Source: Meiothermus sp.
Lineage (GTDB): Bacteria; Deinococcota; Deinococci; Deinococcales; Thermaceae
Assembly (NCBI GenBank): GCA_026004095.1
Contig: BPIL01000014.1
Coordinates: 19,059 to 83,058 of the forward strand
Direction of reading: 5' to 3'
DNA length: 64,000 nucleotides
The notes beneath the pieces were generated by a model. The model made no database searches. It worked only from the letters and a program-made list of their open reading frames with translations, and was not told the DNA's origin. Shown here piece by piece: positions 34,300 through 45,399 of this stretch. The position numbers were made by a program, and so were the translations under genes. The first letter of the stretch is position 1. Each line of letters starts with the position of its first letter.

Positions 34300-35469
34300 A
34301 TGGCTGAAAAACTTACAAATGTTGTAAACTTACCATCGCCGCATGGGGGCAGCCTGGTTGAGCGCATACTGCAGGCCGATCCTCGAGAATACGAGCACCT
34401 TCCAGCCCTCGAGCTGGACGCACAGGGCTACGCCGATCTCGAGCTGATCGCCACCGGGGTCTACTCGCCCCTGCAAGGGTTCATGGGGAAGGCCGATTAC
34501 CAGCGCGTGCTGGAGGAAATGCGGCTGTCCAGCGGCCTGCCCTGGAGCATTCCCATCACCCTGGCAGTCTCGCGCCCGCAAGCCGCCCTGTACCGCCAGC
34601 GTGCGCGCCTGGTCTGGAATGGAAAGACGGTAGGCCTGCTCGAGGTAGAGGAGCAGTATCAACCCGACAAAAGACAGGAGGCCCTGGCGGTCTACCGCAC
34701 CGCCGACCCCGCCCACCCCGGGGTGGCCGCCCTGCTGGCTCGAGGCGAGGTGTACCTGGCCGGGGGCGTGTACTTGTTGCGCCTGGATCGGGGGCCGTTT
34801 CCCGAACACCACCACACCCCCCGGGAAACCCGGCAAATTTTTGCGCAACGGGGCTGGAAAACGGTGGTCGCTTTTCAAACCCGCAACCCCATCCACCGGG
34901 CCCACGAATACCTGCACAAAGTAGCCCTGGAGCAGCTCGACGGGCTGTTCCTCAACCCCCTGGTCGGCGCCACCAAGTCCGACGACATCCCGGCTTCTGT
35001 GCGCATGCAGGCTTATAAGGTGCTCCTGGAACATTACTACCCCAAAGAGCGGGTTCTGCTGGGGGTCTATCCTGCCGCCATGCGTTACGCGGGGCCCCGT
35101 GAAGCCGTTTTACACGCCATCAGCCGGAAAAACTACGGCTGTACCCATTTCATTGTGGGCCGCGACCATGCGGGCGTCGGCCAGTACTACGGCCCGTATG
35201 AAGCCCAGGAAATTTTCTCGGCCTTCGAACCCGAGGAAATCGGCATTCAAATAGTCAAGTTTGAGCATTCTTTCTACTGCCAGGCCTGCCACGCCATCGT
35301 CACGCCCCGCACCTGCCCCCACGACAGCAAACACCACCTGGTGCTCTCCGGCACCCGCGTGCGCGAGCTGCTACGCGCAGGGGCACCTTTGCCCGCCGAG
35401 TTCACCCGGCCTGAGGTGGCCGCGGTGTTGCGTTCCGCCTATCAGGCCGAGGCCATAGAACGCCGCTAG
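34300..35469 (+). CDS. sat: Sulfate adenylyltransferase (ATP sulfurylase)
   Basis: Makes APS from sulfate and ATP. 389 residues from ATG 34300 (AGGAG, eight bases upstream). [14 protein letters not shown] carries the QxRNP-xH-xxH ATP motif, [18 protein letters not shown] the second nucleotide motif; a C-terminal Cys set ([17 protein letters not shown]) is the zinc-like site of thermophilic ATP sulfurylases. It is the monofunctional bacterial/archaeal type without a kinase domain, which matches the separate cysC. Codons 5-9 contain the palindrome TTACAA-ATG-TTGTAA. Confidence 0.95.
   Translation: MAEKLTNVVNLPSPHGGSLVERILQADPREYEHLPALELDAQGYADLELIATGVYSPLQGFMGKADYQRVLEEMRLSSGLPWSIPITLAVSRPQAALYRQRARLVWNGKTVGLLEVEEQYQPDKRQEALAVYRTADPAHPGVAALLARGEVYLAGGVYLLRLDRGPFPEHHHTPRETRQIFAQRGWKTVVAFQTRNPIHRAHEYLHKVALEQLDGLFLNPLVGATKSDDIPASVRMQAYKVLLEHYYPKERVLLGVYPAAMRYAGPREAVLHAISRKNYGCTHFIVGRDHAGVGQYYGPYEAQEIFSAFEPEEIGIQIVKFEHSFYCQACHAIVTPRTCPHDSKHHLVLSGTRVRELLRAGAPLPAEFTRPEVAAVLRSAYQAEAIERR
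34313..34327 (+). promoter_or_regulatory. Second TTACAA-N3-TTGTAA palindrome, inside sat
   Basis: Same arms as the palindrome in the operon promoter (32794-32808). Located at codons 5-9 of sat; may be an operator or a chance consequence of coding. Confidence 0.4.
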
Positions 35470-35532
35470 GGCTCTGAGGAGACACCCGGCTTCTCAGGTA
35501 TCCAGGCAGCTACCAGGCTGGAGGTAAGTTGG

Positions 35533-36282
35533 ATGCTCGAGGTTGTCATTGGCTTCATCATCGCCCTGTGCATCGGCCTGACTGGGGTCGGCGGGGGCAC
35601 CCTCACCACCCCGCTGCTGATCCTGGCGCTGGGGGTTCCACCCGAAGTCGCCGTTGGCACAGCCCTGCTTTTCTCTATGCTGGCAAAGATTCCCGCTGGG
35701 TGGGTTTACTGGCAAAAGCAAGGGGTTAATTGGCAAGCCCTGCGCCTGTTGTTAGCTGGCGGTATTCCGGCCGCTGTAGCCGGCAGCCTGCTGCTACACT
35801 CCTTCAAGGTGCATAAAGAGGCGGTGCTGGCCGGCATAGGTCTGATTATTTTGTCGGTAGCGGTCATCAACCTGGCGATCACCCTTAGAAAGCTATCTCC
35901 CCGACCCCTAGCCCCCCAGTGGATTGTGGTCGTCGCTGCCTTCATTGGTCTGGAGGTGGGTTTTTCCTCGGCAGGGGCCGGGGCTCTGGGCACTTTACTG
36001 CTGATGAGCGGAACCCGCCTGGCCCCCAGGGAAATAGTGGGCACAGATCTCTGGTTTGGCCTTGGGCTATCCGCTTTGGCCGGTGGGCTGCACGCAGCGC
36101 TGGGTCAGACCGACTGGCTGCTGCTAACCAAGCTGGCCTGCGGCGGTTGGATCGGCTCCTTGCTGGGGGCCTGGCTGGGCCAGCGGGTCAACCAGCGGCC
36201 TTTCCGCATAGGGCTTTTGCTCTGGCTGATGCTGATCGGGTCGCACCTGATTTTACGAGGCATACCCGCCCTGGCGAGGTGA
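35533..36282 (+). CDS. TauE/SafE (TSUP) family sulfite/sulfur-compound transporter
   Basis: 249 residues, nearly all in about eight membrane helices, with the paired Gly-rich signatures GVGGGTLTTPLLILAL near the start and EVGFSSAGAGALGTLLL in the second half. TSUP proteins export or import sulfite, sulfoacetate, sulfolactate or related anions. Inside a sulfate assimilation operon it most likely moves sulfite or sulfate; direction cannot be told from sequence. GGAGG stands before ATG 35533. Confidence 0.85.
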   Translation: MLEVVIGFIIALCIGLTGVGGGTLTTPLLILALGVPPEVAVGTALLFSMLAKIPAGWVYWQKQGVNWQALRLLLAGGIPAAVAGSLLLHSFKVHKEAVLAGIGLIILSVAVINLAITLRKLSPRPLAPQWIVVVAAFIGLEVGFSSAGAGALGTLLLMSGTRLAPREIVGTDLWFGLGLSALAGGLHAALGQTDWLLLTKLACGGWIGSLLGAWLGQRVNQRPFRIGLLLWLMLIGSHLILRGIPALAR

Positions 36283-36285
36283 GAT

Positions 36286-36963
36286 GTGTATCCAGTAATG
36301 CTCAATCTGCAAGGCAAAAAAGTGCTCTTCATCGGGGGTGGTTTTGAGACTTCCAGCAAGGTGCAAAAACTCCTGGAACAGGGGGCCTGGGTTCGGCTGG
36401 TCTCCCCCCTGTACCACCCCGAGCTGGCCCAGGCCCTCCATCAAGGGCTGCTCGAGTGGCAGCAGCGCAGCTACACCTACGGGGATCTGGCCGGCTTCAT
36501 GCTGTGCTTTTCCCATCCGGTAGACCCCAGCCTCAATTCAATCATCGCCCAGGAGGCAAGGGAGCGCGGCGTCTGGCTCAACGCGGTCGACGACCCCGCC
36601 CACTGCGACTTCATCCTGCCCTCGGTACACCGCCAGGGCGATCTGGTGCTGGCCGTCTCTACCAGCGGCGTTGCACCCGCACTGGCTGTGCGCATCAGGG
36701 AGCGCCTGGCCGCCGAGTATGGCCCCGAGTATGCCGAGTACCTAGAGCTGCTGCGCTCTTTCCGCCCCCTGGTCAAAGAGGCCTACCCCCATAGTTTTGA
36801 GGCCCGTAAAGCCGCCTGGTATCGCATGATTGACAGTGAGGCACTGGATTTGGTTTTCCTGGGCGAACGGGAGCGGGCTCGAGCGGTTCTCTTACAATCG
36901 CTGTACAGTCCAACCTCCCCCTCCCCAGATGGGCCCGCCGCCCCCTGGCAGGAGGTGGTATGA
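36286..36963 (+). CDS. Precorrin-2 dehydrogenase/sirohydrochlorin ferrochelatase (CysG N-terminal type)
   Basis: Converts precorrin-2 to sirohydrochlorin (NAD) and can insert iron. 225 residues: YPVMLNLQGKKVLFIGGGF is the NAD-binding start, NAVDDPAHCDFILPS and LVLAVSTSGVAPALAVRIRE follow, as in Met8p/CysG-N. The start is GTG 36286, three bases after the TauE stop; ATG 36298 would cut into the conserved region. The end overlaps cobA (ATGA). It supplies siroheme for the sulfite reductase three genes on. Confidence 0.85.
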   Translation: MYPVMLNLQGKKVLFIGGGFETSSKVQKLLEQGAWVRLVSPLYHPELAQALHQGLLEWQQRSYTYGDLAGFMLCFSHPVDPSLNSIIAQEARERGVWLNAVDDPAHCDFILPSVHRQGDLVLAVSTSGVAPALAVRIRERLAAEYGPEYAEYLELLRSFRPLVKEAYPHSFEARKAAWYRMIDSEALDLVFLGERERARAVLLQSLYSPTSPSPDGPAAPWQEVV

Positions 36964-37700
36964 GCCCGGTTTATCTGGTGGGGGCAGGGCCCGGTAGCGC
37001 CGATCTCCTGACCCTGCGCGCCGCACGGGTGCTGCAGGAAGCCGAGGTGGTTCTCTACGACCGCCTGGTAAGCCCAGAGGTGCTGGCTTTGGTCAACCCC
37101 CGGGCCCAGCGCATCTATGTGGGCAAAACCAAGGGTGAGCAGGATAAGCAGCAACAGATCTTGCAACTGCTCCTGTCCCACGCACGGGCCGGACGCAGGG
37201 TCGTGCGGCTCAAGGGGGGAGATCCCATGGTTTTTGGGCGCGGGGCCGAAGAATGGCTCCACCTGGCCCAAGCAGGCCTTCCGGTCGAACTGGTGCCCGG
37301 CCTCAGCTCTGCGGTGGCTTTGCCAGGGCTATGGGGCATCCCCCTTACCATGCGGGGCCTGGCCAGCGGCTTTGCGGTCATCTCCGGACAGATGCAAGAA
37401 GGGGCCGTGCCCAGCCTGGCCGCTTATGCGCAGGTAGATACCCTGGTCATTCTCATGGGTGTCGAGCGGCGCGCAGAGCTGGCTCGAGCCCTCCTCCAGG
37501 CTGGACGACCACCTCGAGAACCGGCTGCGTTCATCGAAAACGGAACCACCCCCAGCGAACGCCTTTTGCTCACAGATCTGCAGGCCATCGCCCAGGGACG
37601 CGTGGAAGTGCAGGCCCCTGCGGTCTGGATACAGGGATCCGTGGTAGGGGTTCAGCAAAAGCTGCGCAAAACAAAGGAGGAGTATGTCGTCGCAGTCTAA
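36960..37700 (+). CDS. cobA: Uroporphyrinogen-III C-methyltransferase
   Basis: SAM-dependent double methylation of uroporphyrinogen III to precorrin-2. 246 residues with VYLVGAGPGSADLLTLRA at the start, VVLYDRLVSPEVL, RLKGGDPMVFGRG and LVPGLSSAVALPGLWGIPLT. This is the SUMT domain alone; the dehydrogenase is the previous gene, so together they equal CysG. Overlaps that gene by four bases and the reductase gene by 17. Confidence 0.94.
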   Translation: MSPVYLVGAGPGSADLLTLRAARVLQEAEVVLYDRLVSPEVLALVNPRAQRIYVGKTKGEQDKQQQILQLLLSHARAGRRVVRLKGGDPMVFGRGAEEWLHLAQAGLPVELVPGLSSAVALPGLWGIPLTMRGLASGFAVISGQMQEGAVPSLAAYAQVDTLVILMGVERRAELARALLQAGRPPREPAAFIENGTTPSERLLLTDLQAIAQGRVEVQAPAVWIQGSVVGVQQKLRKTKEEYVVAV

Positions 37701-39384
37701 AGTCTCCAAGGTAGAAAGCATCAAGCTCGCCAGTCGCAACCTGCGCGGGCCGGTGGATCTCGAGCTCAACAGCCCCAGCGACCATTTCAGCGAAGAAGGC
37801 TACCAGATTCTCAAGTTTCACGGCATCTATCAGCAAGACGACCGCGATGTGCGCAAGGCCCGCAAAGCCCAGGGCCTGGGGCCCGATTATTCTTTTATGA
37901 TCCGGGTAGCCATTCCCGGTGGTGTGCTGCAACCCGAGCAGTATCTAGCCCTCGACCGTCTGGCAGACCAGCTCGGAAACGCCACTTTACGCATCACCAC
38001 CCGCCAGGCCATTCAGTTTCACGGGGTGCGCAAGGGGGGGCTGAAACCCCTGATTCAAGTGCTTAATCAGCATCTCCTGACCAGCCTATCCGCCTGTGGG
38101 GATGTGGTGCGCAATGTGGTGGCCTGCCCCGCTCCCTTTTCCGATCGCCAAAGAGCCGAGATATCACAGTATGCCAAAGCCCTATCCGACCGGCTCAAAC
38201 CCAAAAGCCGCGCTTACTACGAAATCTGGCTGGATGGCGAAAAAGCCGCCAGCCTGGAAGAAGTCGAACCCCTGTACGGCCAGGCCTATCTCCCGCGCAA
38301 GTTTAAGATCGCTTTTGCTTTCCCTGGCGACAATTGCGTGGATGTCTATACCCAGGATATCGGCATAGTGCCCTGGCTGGAAAAGGATGCGCTAAAGGGG
38401 TTTACCCTCCTGGTGGGTGGCGGGCTGGGGCAGAGCCACGGGGCTAAGGATACCCATCCGGTACTGGCAAAACCCCTCACCACCATCAAACCCGAGCAGC
38501 TATTTGAGGTGGTGGAGGCCATCGTCCGGGTTCAGCGCGATCATGGCCGGCGCGACGAGCGCAAACTGGCCCGGATGAAATACCTGATCGAGGCCTGGGG
38601 CCTGGAACGCTTTAAGGCCGAGGTTGAGCACTACCTGGGCTACAGCCTACCCGAGGCCCAACCCCTCACCTGGCAGTGCGCCGACGACCACCTGGGCTGG
38701 CATGAGCAGGGCAATGGGCAGCTCTTCTTCGGGCTTTTTGTGGAAAACGGGCGGGTCAAAGACCACCTTCGCGTAGCCATCCGCGAGGTGGTCAAGCGCC
38801 TCAACCCAGAAGTACGCCTTACCCCCCAGCAAAACATCCTGTTCACCAACATCCAGCCAGGTGATCAAGCGACCCTCGAGGCCATCCTGCGTGAGCACGG
38901 TGTGGAACTGCCCGGGAGCATCCCCCTGGTGGTGCAGCAAGCCATGGCCTGCCCGGCCTTACCCACCTGCGGCCTGGCTATCACCGAAAGCGAGCGGGTT
39001 ATGCCCCAGGTGATCCGCGAAATTGACGCCCTGCTCTCCAAACTGGATCTGCAAACCGGCCCCGTTCCGCATGTGCGCATGACCGGCTGCCCCAACGGTT
39101 GCGCCCGCCCCTATACCGCTGAAATTGGCCTGGTGGGCCGAAGCCTCAACTCATACACCATATACCTGGGCGGCAGCCCCCTGGGGGATCGGCTTGGCGA
39201 GGTATTCCTGGACAATGTCAAACGCGAAGACATCGCTGCCCGGCTCGAGCCCGCCCTGATGGCCTACCGGCAACAGCGACGGGAGAATGAGAGCTTCGGT
39301 GAGTTTTGCCATCGGGTAGGGATCGAGTTTATACGAGAGCAGATCGGCGCATCGGTGGAGGATCAACCGTCCGCCGCGGGGTGA
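37684..39384 (+). CDS. Siroheme-dependent sulfite (or nitrite) reductase
   Basis: Six-electron reduction of sulfite to sulfide with siroheme and a 4Fe-4S cluster. 566 residues in two ferrodoxin-like halves: RITTRQAIQFHGVRKGG in the first; cluster ligands CPALPTC and GCPNGC in the second. Ferredoxin-type nitrite reductases share the fold, but the operon (ATP sulfurylase, APS kinase, APS reductase, siroheme genes) makes sulfite the likely substrate. AAGGAGG sits before ATG 37684 inside the end of cobA. Last gene of the operon. Confidence 0.9.
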   Translation: MSSQSKVSKVESIKLASRNLRGPVDLELNSPSDHFSEEGYQILKFHGIYQQDDRDVRKARKAQGLGPDYSFMIRVAIPGGVLQPEQYLALDRLADQLGNATLRITTRQAIQFHGVRKGGLKPLIQVLNQHLLTSLSACGDVVRNVVACPAPFSDRQRAEISQYAKALSDRLKPKSRAYYEIWLDGEKAASLEEVEPLYGQAYLPRKFKIAFAFPGDNCVDVYTQDIGIVPWLEKDALKGFTLLVGGGLGQSHGAKDTHPVLAKPLTTIKPEQLFEVVEAIVRVQRDHGRRDERKLARMKYLIEAWGLERFKAEVEHYLGYSLPEAQPLTWQCADDHLGWHEQGNGQLFFGLFVENGRVKDHLRVAIREVVKRLNPEVRLTPQQNILFTNIQPGDQATLEAILREHGVELPGSIPLVVQQAMACPALPTCGLAITESERVMPQVIREIDALLSKLDLQTGPVPHVRMTGCPNGCARPYTAEIGLVGRSLNSYTIYLGGSPLGDRLGEVFLDNVKREDIAARLEPALMAYRQQRRENESFGEFCHRVGIEFIREQIGASVEDQPSAAG

Positions 39385-39395
39385 GGTCTGTTGAG

Positions 39396-39458
39396 TTGCG
39401 CCGGGGCGGGTTCGTGGAACGGCCGAGACAACACCCGCGCGCCCGGCGCAATCTTTTA
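39396..39458 (+). terminator. Terminator after the sulfite reductase operon
   Basis: Perfect 10-base arms TTGCGCCGGG and CCCGGCGCAA (39396-39405, 39442-39451), with an inner GCGGGT/ACCCGC pairing, then TCTTTTAC. It lies 11 bases after the reductase stop and abuts the end of hisA. Confidence 0.5.
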
Positions 39459-40160
39459 CTTCGTCCAGGACGACAGGTTAATCCGCCCTTCGTAAAGGGC
39501 CTTGCCGGTAATGGCCCCCTCCACCCCCAGGGCTTGCAGCCCATGTAAATCGGCGTCCGAAGCAATCCCACCCCCGGCAATCAGGAAGCCGGGCCAGGCG
39601 CCGCGCACCACCCGCACCACCTCGAGGTCCAGCCCGGCCAGGGTGCCATCCCGTCGCACATCGGTGTAGATCAGGGTACGGACGCCCATCTTCCATACCC
39701 GCGGGCCCAGTTCCTGCACCATCAGGCGGGTGCCCTCGGCCCAGCCCGAGACCACCACCTCCAGCCCCCTGGCATCCAGGCTCACCACCACCCGTTCGGG
39801 GCCGAACTCGCGGAGCATCTGGCCCAGCACCTCTGGGGCCTTTACCGCTATGGTACCCACCACCACCCGGCTGGCCCCCAGGGCCAGAATTTCCCGGGCC
39901 GCCCCCAGGCTGCGGATGCCACCGCCCACCTCGAACGGGATATCGACAGCCGCTGCCACCTCCCGCAGCACCGCGCGGTTGTTCCCCCGACCCGTCGCTG
40001 CGTCCAGGTCAACCAGGTGCAGCATCCGGGCCCCTTGCTTCTGCCAGTGCAGGGCGGCCTCCACCGGACTGTCGTAGTAGACGGTTTCTCGGCTGGGGTC
40101 GCCCTCGTAGAGCCGAACAGCCCGCCCAGACTGGATATCCACCGCAGGAATAACCAACAC
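39456..40160 (-). CDS. hisA: HisA: ProFAR isomerase of histidine biosynthesis
   Basis: TIM-barrel isomerase acting on phosphoribosylformimino-AICAR phosphate. 234 residues. VIPAVDIQSGRAVRLYEGD with the first catalytic Asp, LHLVDLDAATG, FEVGGGIRSL (phosphate site), IYTDVRRDGTLAGLDL with the second catalytic Asp, and LIAGGGIAS. GTG start with a TACAAT box six bases upstream. No other his gene is nearby, so the pathway is scattered. Confidence 0.93.
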   Translation of the reverse strand: MLVIPAVDIQSGRAVRLYEGDPSRETVYYDSPVEAALHWQKQGARMLHLVDLDAATGRGNNRAVLREVAAAVDIPFEVGGGIRSLGAAREILALGASRVVVGTIAVKAPEVLGQMLREFGPERVVVSLDARGLEVVVSGWAEGTRLMVQELGPRVWKMGVRTLIYTDVRRDGTLAGLDLEVVRVVRGAWPGFLIAGGGIASDADLHGLQALGVEGAITGKALYEGRINLSSWTK

Positions 40161-40166
40161 CCGAGG

Positions 40167-40172
40167 ATTGTA
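40167..40172 (-). promoter_or_regulatory. -10 box of hisA
   Basis: TACAAT on the minus strand, six bases before the GTG start: leaderless-type promoter. Confidence 0.45.
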
Positions 40173-40195
40173 TCAGGCCAGCCGGCAGCGGGTCA

Positions 40196-41092
40196 TCAGT
40201 AGATTTTCTTCCCTAACAGGCTGCTAGCCAGTTCCACCATTATCTTGGCGGTGCGGTTGGCGATATCCAGAATAGGGTTCACCTCGACCATGTCGAGGCT
40301 GGTGACAATTCTGGCATCGGCCAGCAGTTCCATTAGAAGGTGTGCTTCGCGGTAGGTCAGCCCGCCGGGCACCGGGGTTCCAACCCCCGGGGCTATCTCC
40401 GGATCGAGCACATCGGCATCCAGCGAGACGTGCACCCTGGAAAAACCCTTAAACTTGGCGGCGACCTGCTGGGCGATGGCTGGAATTCCCTGTATATCCA
40501 CCTCCTTCATGGTATAGACCATAACCCCACGCTCGCGTAACAGTCGAACCTCGCCCGGATCCAGACTGCGCACGCCGATCAGCACCACGTCTTCGGGCCG
40601 TACTTTGGCCCCAGGACGGCCCAGGTGCACCAGACGCGGGTCGCCCAGGCCGCACAGGTGGGCCAGGGGCATCCCATGAATGTTACCGCTGGGGCTGGTC
40701 TCGGGGGTGTTGAAATCGGCGTGGGCATCCACCCAGATCACCCCTATCCGTTCGCCCCGGCTGGCCCCCGTAACCGAGCCCATCGCGATGGAGTGGTCGC
40801 CTCCCAGCACAATTGGAAACACCTCGGCCGGCATCTGATCGATGGCGGCTATGGTATCCAGGCAGACCGTGCGAATGGCCTCGAGGTAGCCCATCCCCCC
40901 CGGCTCTTGCTGGGTGTGGCGCAGACTCTCGACCACCGGCACCCGCACATCGCCGTAGTCGTGAACCCGGTGGCCCAGGCCCTCGAGCACCTCCTGCAAA
41001 CGCCCATAACGCATGGCGCTGGGCCCCATATCCACCCCGCGCCGCCCTTGACCCAGATCCATCGGAACGCCCAGAATGGCAACATCCTTCAT
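40196..41092 (-). CDS. rocF: Arginase
   Basis: Mn-dependent hydrolysis of arginine to ornithine and urea. 298 residues from ATG 41092. Metal ligands are in GGDHSIAMG, WVDAHADFNT and SLDADVLDPEIAPG; VPMDLGQGRRGVDMGPSAMR at the start and SLDMVEVNP near the end fit arginase better than agmatinase. An open frame continues 20 codons upstream, but a TAGACT box eight bases before ATG 41092 supports the shorter protein. No other arginine-degrading gene adjoins it. Confidence 0.92.
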   Translation of the reverse strand: MKDVAILGVPMDLGQGRRGVDMGPSAMRYGRLQEVLEGLGHRVHDYGDVRVPVVESLRHTQQEPGGMGYLEAIRTVCLDTIAAIDQMPAEVFPIVLGGDHSIAMGSVTGASRGERIGVIWVDAHADFNTPETSPSGNIHGMPLAHLCGLGDPRLVHLGRPGAKVRPEDVVLIGVRSLDPGEVRLLRERGVMVYTMKEVDIQGIPAIAQQVAAKFKGFSRVHVSLDADVLDPEIAPGVGTPVPGGLTYREAHLLMELLADARIVTSLDMVEVNPILDIANRTAKIMVELASSLLGKKIY

Positions 41093-41100
41093 ACCCACAC

Positions 41101-41106
41101 AGTCTA
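41101..41106 (-). promoter_or_regulatory. -10 box of the arginase gene
   Basis: TAGACT on the minus strand, eight bases before the ATG; leaderless-type. Confidence 0.45.
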
Positions 41107-41188
41107 CCGTTGGCGCAGGCCCATTGACCCCAAGCTTCCTCGAGGCTAACATAAAGAGCTACGCCTGAGGCGCAAGCACTGGGTGAAG

Positions 41189-41743
41189 ATGAAGCAGCGT
41201 CCCATACCAAGCATCAATCTCTCACGGCTGATCCGCGAGGGCGGCAGCGCCACTGCTAAAGATGAAATCTGGGATTACATCGCCCTGCCCAACGAGCGCA
41301 TCCCCCTGGTAGGCCCGGCGGTCTGGAGGGTCAGCGTCGCCAAGATGGAGGGGGAGGGAGGGCTGGATTTCTGGCTTTCAGGTGAAATTGCCGGCAACGC
41401 CCTGATGGAGTGCCGGCGCTGCCTTGCGCCAACCCCCGCAGCGGTGCGGGCCCATTTTCAGTATCTGCTTCGCTATCAATCGGGCCTGGCGCACCTCGAG
41501 GCCATCGAAGAAAACGAGGAGGAAATCCTTCTTTTTGGTCACCCCGACCTGGACTTAGAGCCCCTGTTGAGCGAGGCTTTTGCCCTCGAGCTACCCTACA
41601 CCGTGCTGTGCAAAGAAGACTGCAAAGGCCTGTGCCCGGTCTGTGGGGCCAACCTCAACGAAGTAGACTGCGGCCACCAGGCCAAGACCCACAGCAGGCT
41701 GGAAGCCGAACTATCAAAGCTACTGGACGGTCTGAAGGACTGA
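41189..41743 (+). CDS. YceD/DUF177 family protein
   Basis: 184 residues. The family marks are the N-terminal strand region, ALMECRRCLAPT (first CxxC) and YTVLCKEDCKGLCPVCGANLNEVDCGH, which can form a zinc site. YceD proteins act in 23S rRNA accumulation and are usually encoded next to rpmF; rpmF is not seen here. A GTG two codons earlier (41183) is an alternative start. Confidence 0.85.
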   Translation: MKQRPIPSINLSRLIREGGSATAKDEIWDYIALPNERIPLVGPAVWRVSVAKMEGEGGLDFWLSGEIAGNALMECRRCLAPTPAAVRAHFQYLLRYQSGLAHLEAIEENEEEILLFGHPDLDLEPLLSEAFALELPYTVLCKEDCKGLCPVCGANLNEVDCGHQAKTHSRLEAELSKLLDGLKD

Positions 41744-41759
41744 GTAAACCCCCAGGTGC

Positions 41760-41765
41760 TAGGCT
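41760..41765 (+). promoter_or_regulatory. -10 box of the CHAD gene
   Basis: TAGGCT ends six bases before the ATG at 41772; leaderless-type. Confidence 0.4.
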
Positions 41766-41771
41766 GGTGGC

Positions 41772-42479
41772 ATGTCGACCATCGGCCTGGATCGCTGGCT
41801 CCAACACCTGCAAGAGCACCTGCCCATCGCCCAAGAGGGCCGCGACCCCGAGGGCGTGCACCAGGTGCGGGTGGCGGTACGGCGGCTGCGGGTGTGGCTG
41901 CGGCTGGCCGGGCTGCGGGTGCTGGAGGACGACCTGGCCTGGCTGGTGCGGTCAGCTGGGGAGGTGCGCGACCTCGAGGTGTTGCTTCTGAATAACCACC
42001 TACCCGAAGCTTTCCGCAGATGGGCCGCGTCCAGGCTCAAAGAGGCGCGCGCCGCCTTCGTACCGCTTCTGGACAGCCCCCGGCTGGCCGGCCTGTTGCA
42101 GGCCCTTTCCAACCTGCCCCCGCTGGATGAAGCATCGGCCCAGACCCGGCTCAAACGCTTCGTCCGCCAGGTTGAACGAAAAGCCGAGGAGTGGCAGAGC
42201 CAGGAAAGCCTCGAGCACCTGCACGCCCTGCGCCGGGCCCTGCGGCGGCTGCGCTACGCCAGGGAGTGGCTCGGGCAGGACAGCCAGCCCATCAAACTAC
42301 TGCAGGAGGCCTTCGGTCGGGTGGGCGACCTGAGCTTCACCCTGCGGTACCTGGCCGCCTACGAGTCCGAAGGGGGCCGGGGGGTCGCGGTCTATAAAAG
42401 GCAGCTCGAGGCCCAGCTACAGGGGGCCCTCGAGGCGGCCCGGGAAGCCTGGCGGGCCCATCAGGCCCGCCTGGGGTAG
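41772..42479 (+). CDS. CHAD-domain protein
   Basis: 235 residues, almost all alpha-helical. Conserved His of CHAD domains occur in EGVHQVRVAVRRLRVWLRL and LEHLHALRRALRRLRYAREW, each next to Arg-rich helices; two four-helix repeats are visible. CHAD proteins bind inorganic polyphosphate through these basic helices and are often found near polyphosphate enzymes or CYTH domains, neither of which is seen here. Soluble. It ends two bases before the rpsT-thx terminator of the other strand. Confidence 0.88.
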   Translation: MSTIGLDRWLQHLQEHLPIAQEGRDPEGVHQVRVAVRRLRVWLRLAGLRVLEDDLAWLVRSAGEVRDLEVLLLNNHLPEAFRRWAASRLKEARAAFVPLLDSPRLAGLLQALSNLPPLDEASAQTRLKRFVRQVERKAEEWQSQESLEHLHALRRALRRLRYAREWLGQDSQPIKLLQEAFGRVGDLSFTLRYLAAYESEGGRGVAVYKRQLEAQLQGALEAAREAWRAHQARLG

Positions 42480-42480
42480 T

Positions 42481-42505
42481 AAAAAACCGGAGGAAACCCC
42501 TCCGG
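42481..42505 (-). terminator. Terminator of rpsT-thx
   Basis: Minus strand: CCGGAGG-GGTTT-CCTCCGG followed by TTTTTT. A strong intrinsic terminator 20 bases after the thx stop. Confidence 0.85.
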
Positions 42506-42524
42506 CAAAGCACCACGACAGATG

Positions 42525-42605
42525 CTACTTCTTGCGGGGACGGTATTTGCCGTAAGTTCCACGGAAAATCTTGCCGCGACGGGTACGACGGTCACCTTTG
42601 CCCAT
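42525..42605 (-). CDS. thx: Ribosomal protein bTHX (Thx)
   Basis: 26 residues, MGKGDRRTRRGKIF then RGTYGKYRPRKK, almost identical to the Thermus 30S protein Thx, which sits in a cavity at the head of the small subunit. It is too short for usual gene finders. AGGAG lies seven bases before the ATG; the gene starts nine bases after the rpsT stop and shares its transcript and terminator. Its presence is a good marker of the Thermaceae. Confidence 0.95.
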   Translation of the reverse strand: MGKGDRRTRRGKIFRGTYGKYRPRKK

Positions 42606-42614
42606 GCTGCACTC

Positions 42615-42908
42615 CTAGGCTTTAGCTCCGCTCAGAAGCTGGTGCACTTTGCTCATCAGGCGGGACTTGCGCCGGCTGGCCGCGTTCTTGTGCAGGGTCG
42701 AACCCTTGGCGGCCTTGTCAATCAGGCTTTCGGCATAGCGCATGACCCGCACTGCCTCGCTGGCGTTGCCTTCTTTAGCCAAAGCCACCGCTTTCTTGCT
42801 AACGGTCTTGATGGCCGACATCTTGGACTTGTTGCGGGCCCGACGCTTGAGCGACTGGCGGTGGCGCTTCATGGCCGAGGGGTTGCGTGCAGTTTTTTTC
42901 TGTGCCAT
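42615..42908 (-). CDS. rpsT: Ribosomal protein bS20
   Basis: 97 residues, very basic, all helical: [20 protein letters not shown], then [15 protein letters not shown] and [13 protein letters not shown] are typical of S20, which binds 16S rRNA at the base of the body. Monocistronic apart from thx directly downstream. Confident call. Confidence 0.95.
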   Translation of the reverse strand: MAQKKTARNPSAMKRHRQSLKRRARNKSKMSAIKTVSKKAVALAKEGNASEAVRVMRYAESLIDKAAKGSTLHKNAASRRKSRLMSKVHQLLSGAKA

Positions 42909-43020
42909 AGTTCTCCAATATTGCCCAATTGGGGGGCTACCGCGTTCGCACCAATGGCGAAAGAGGAGCCTCGAGGCAAACCGCTCACAAGTCTAGCATA
43001 AGGCCCGCTTCCGTGCCTAG

Positions 43021-45392
<2,372 letters not shown>

Positions 45393-45399
45393 AGACCCT

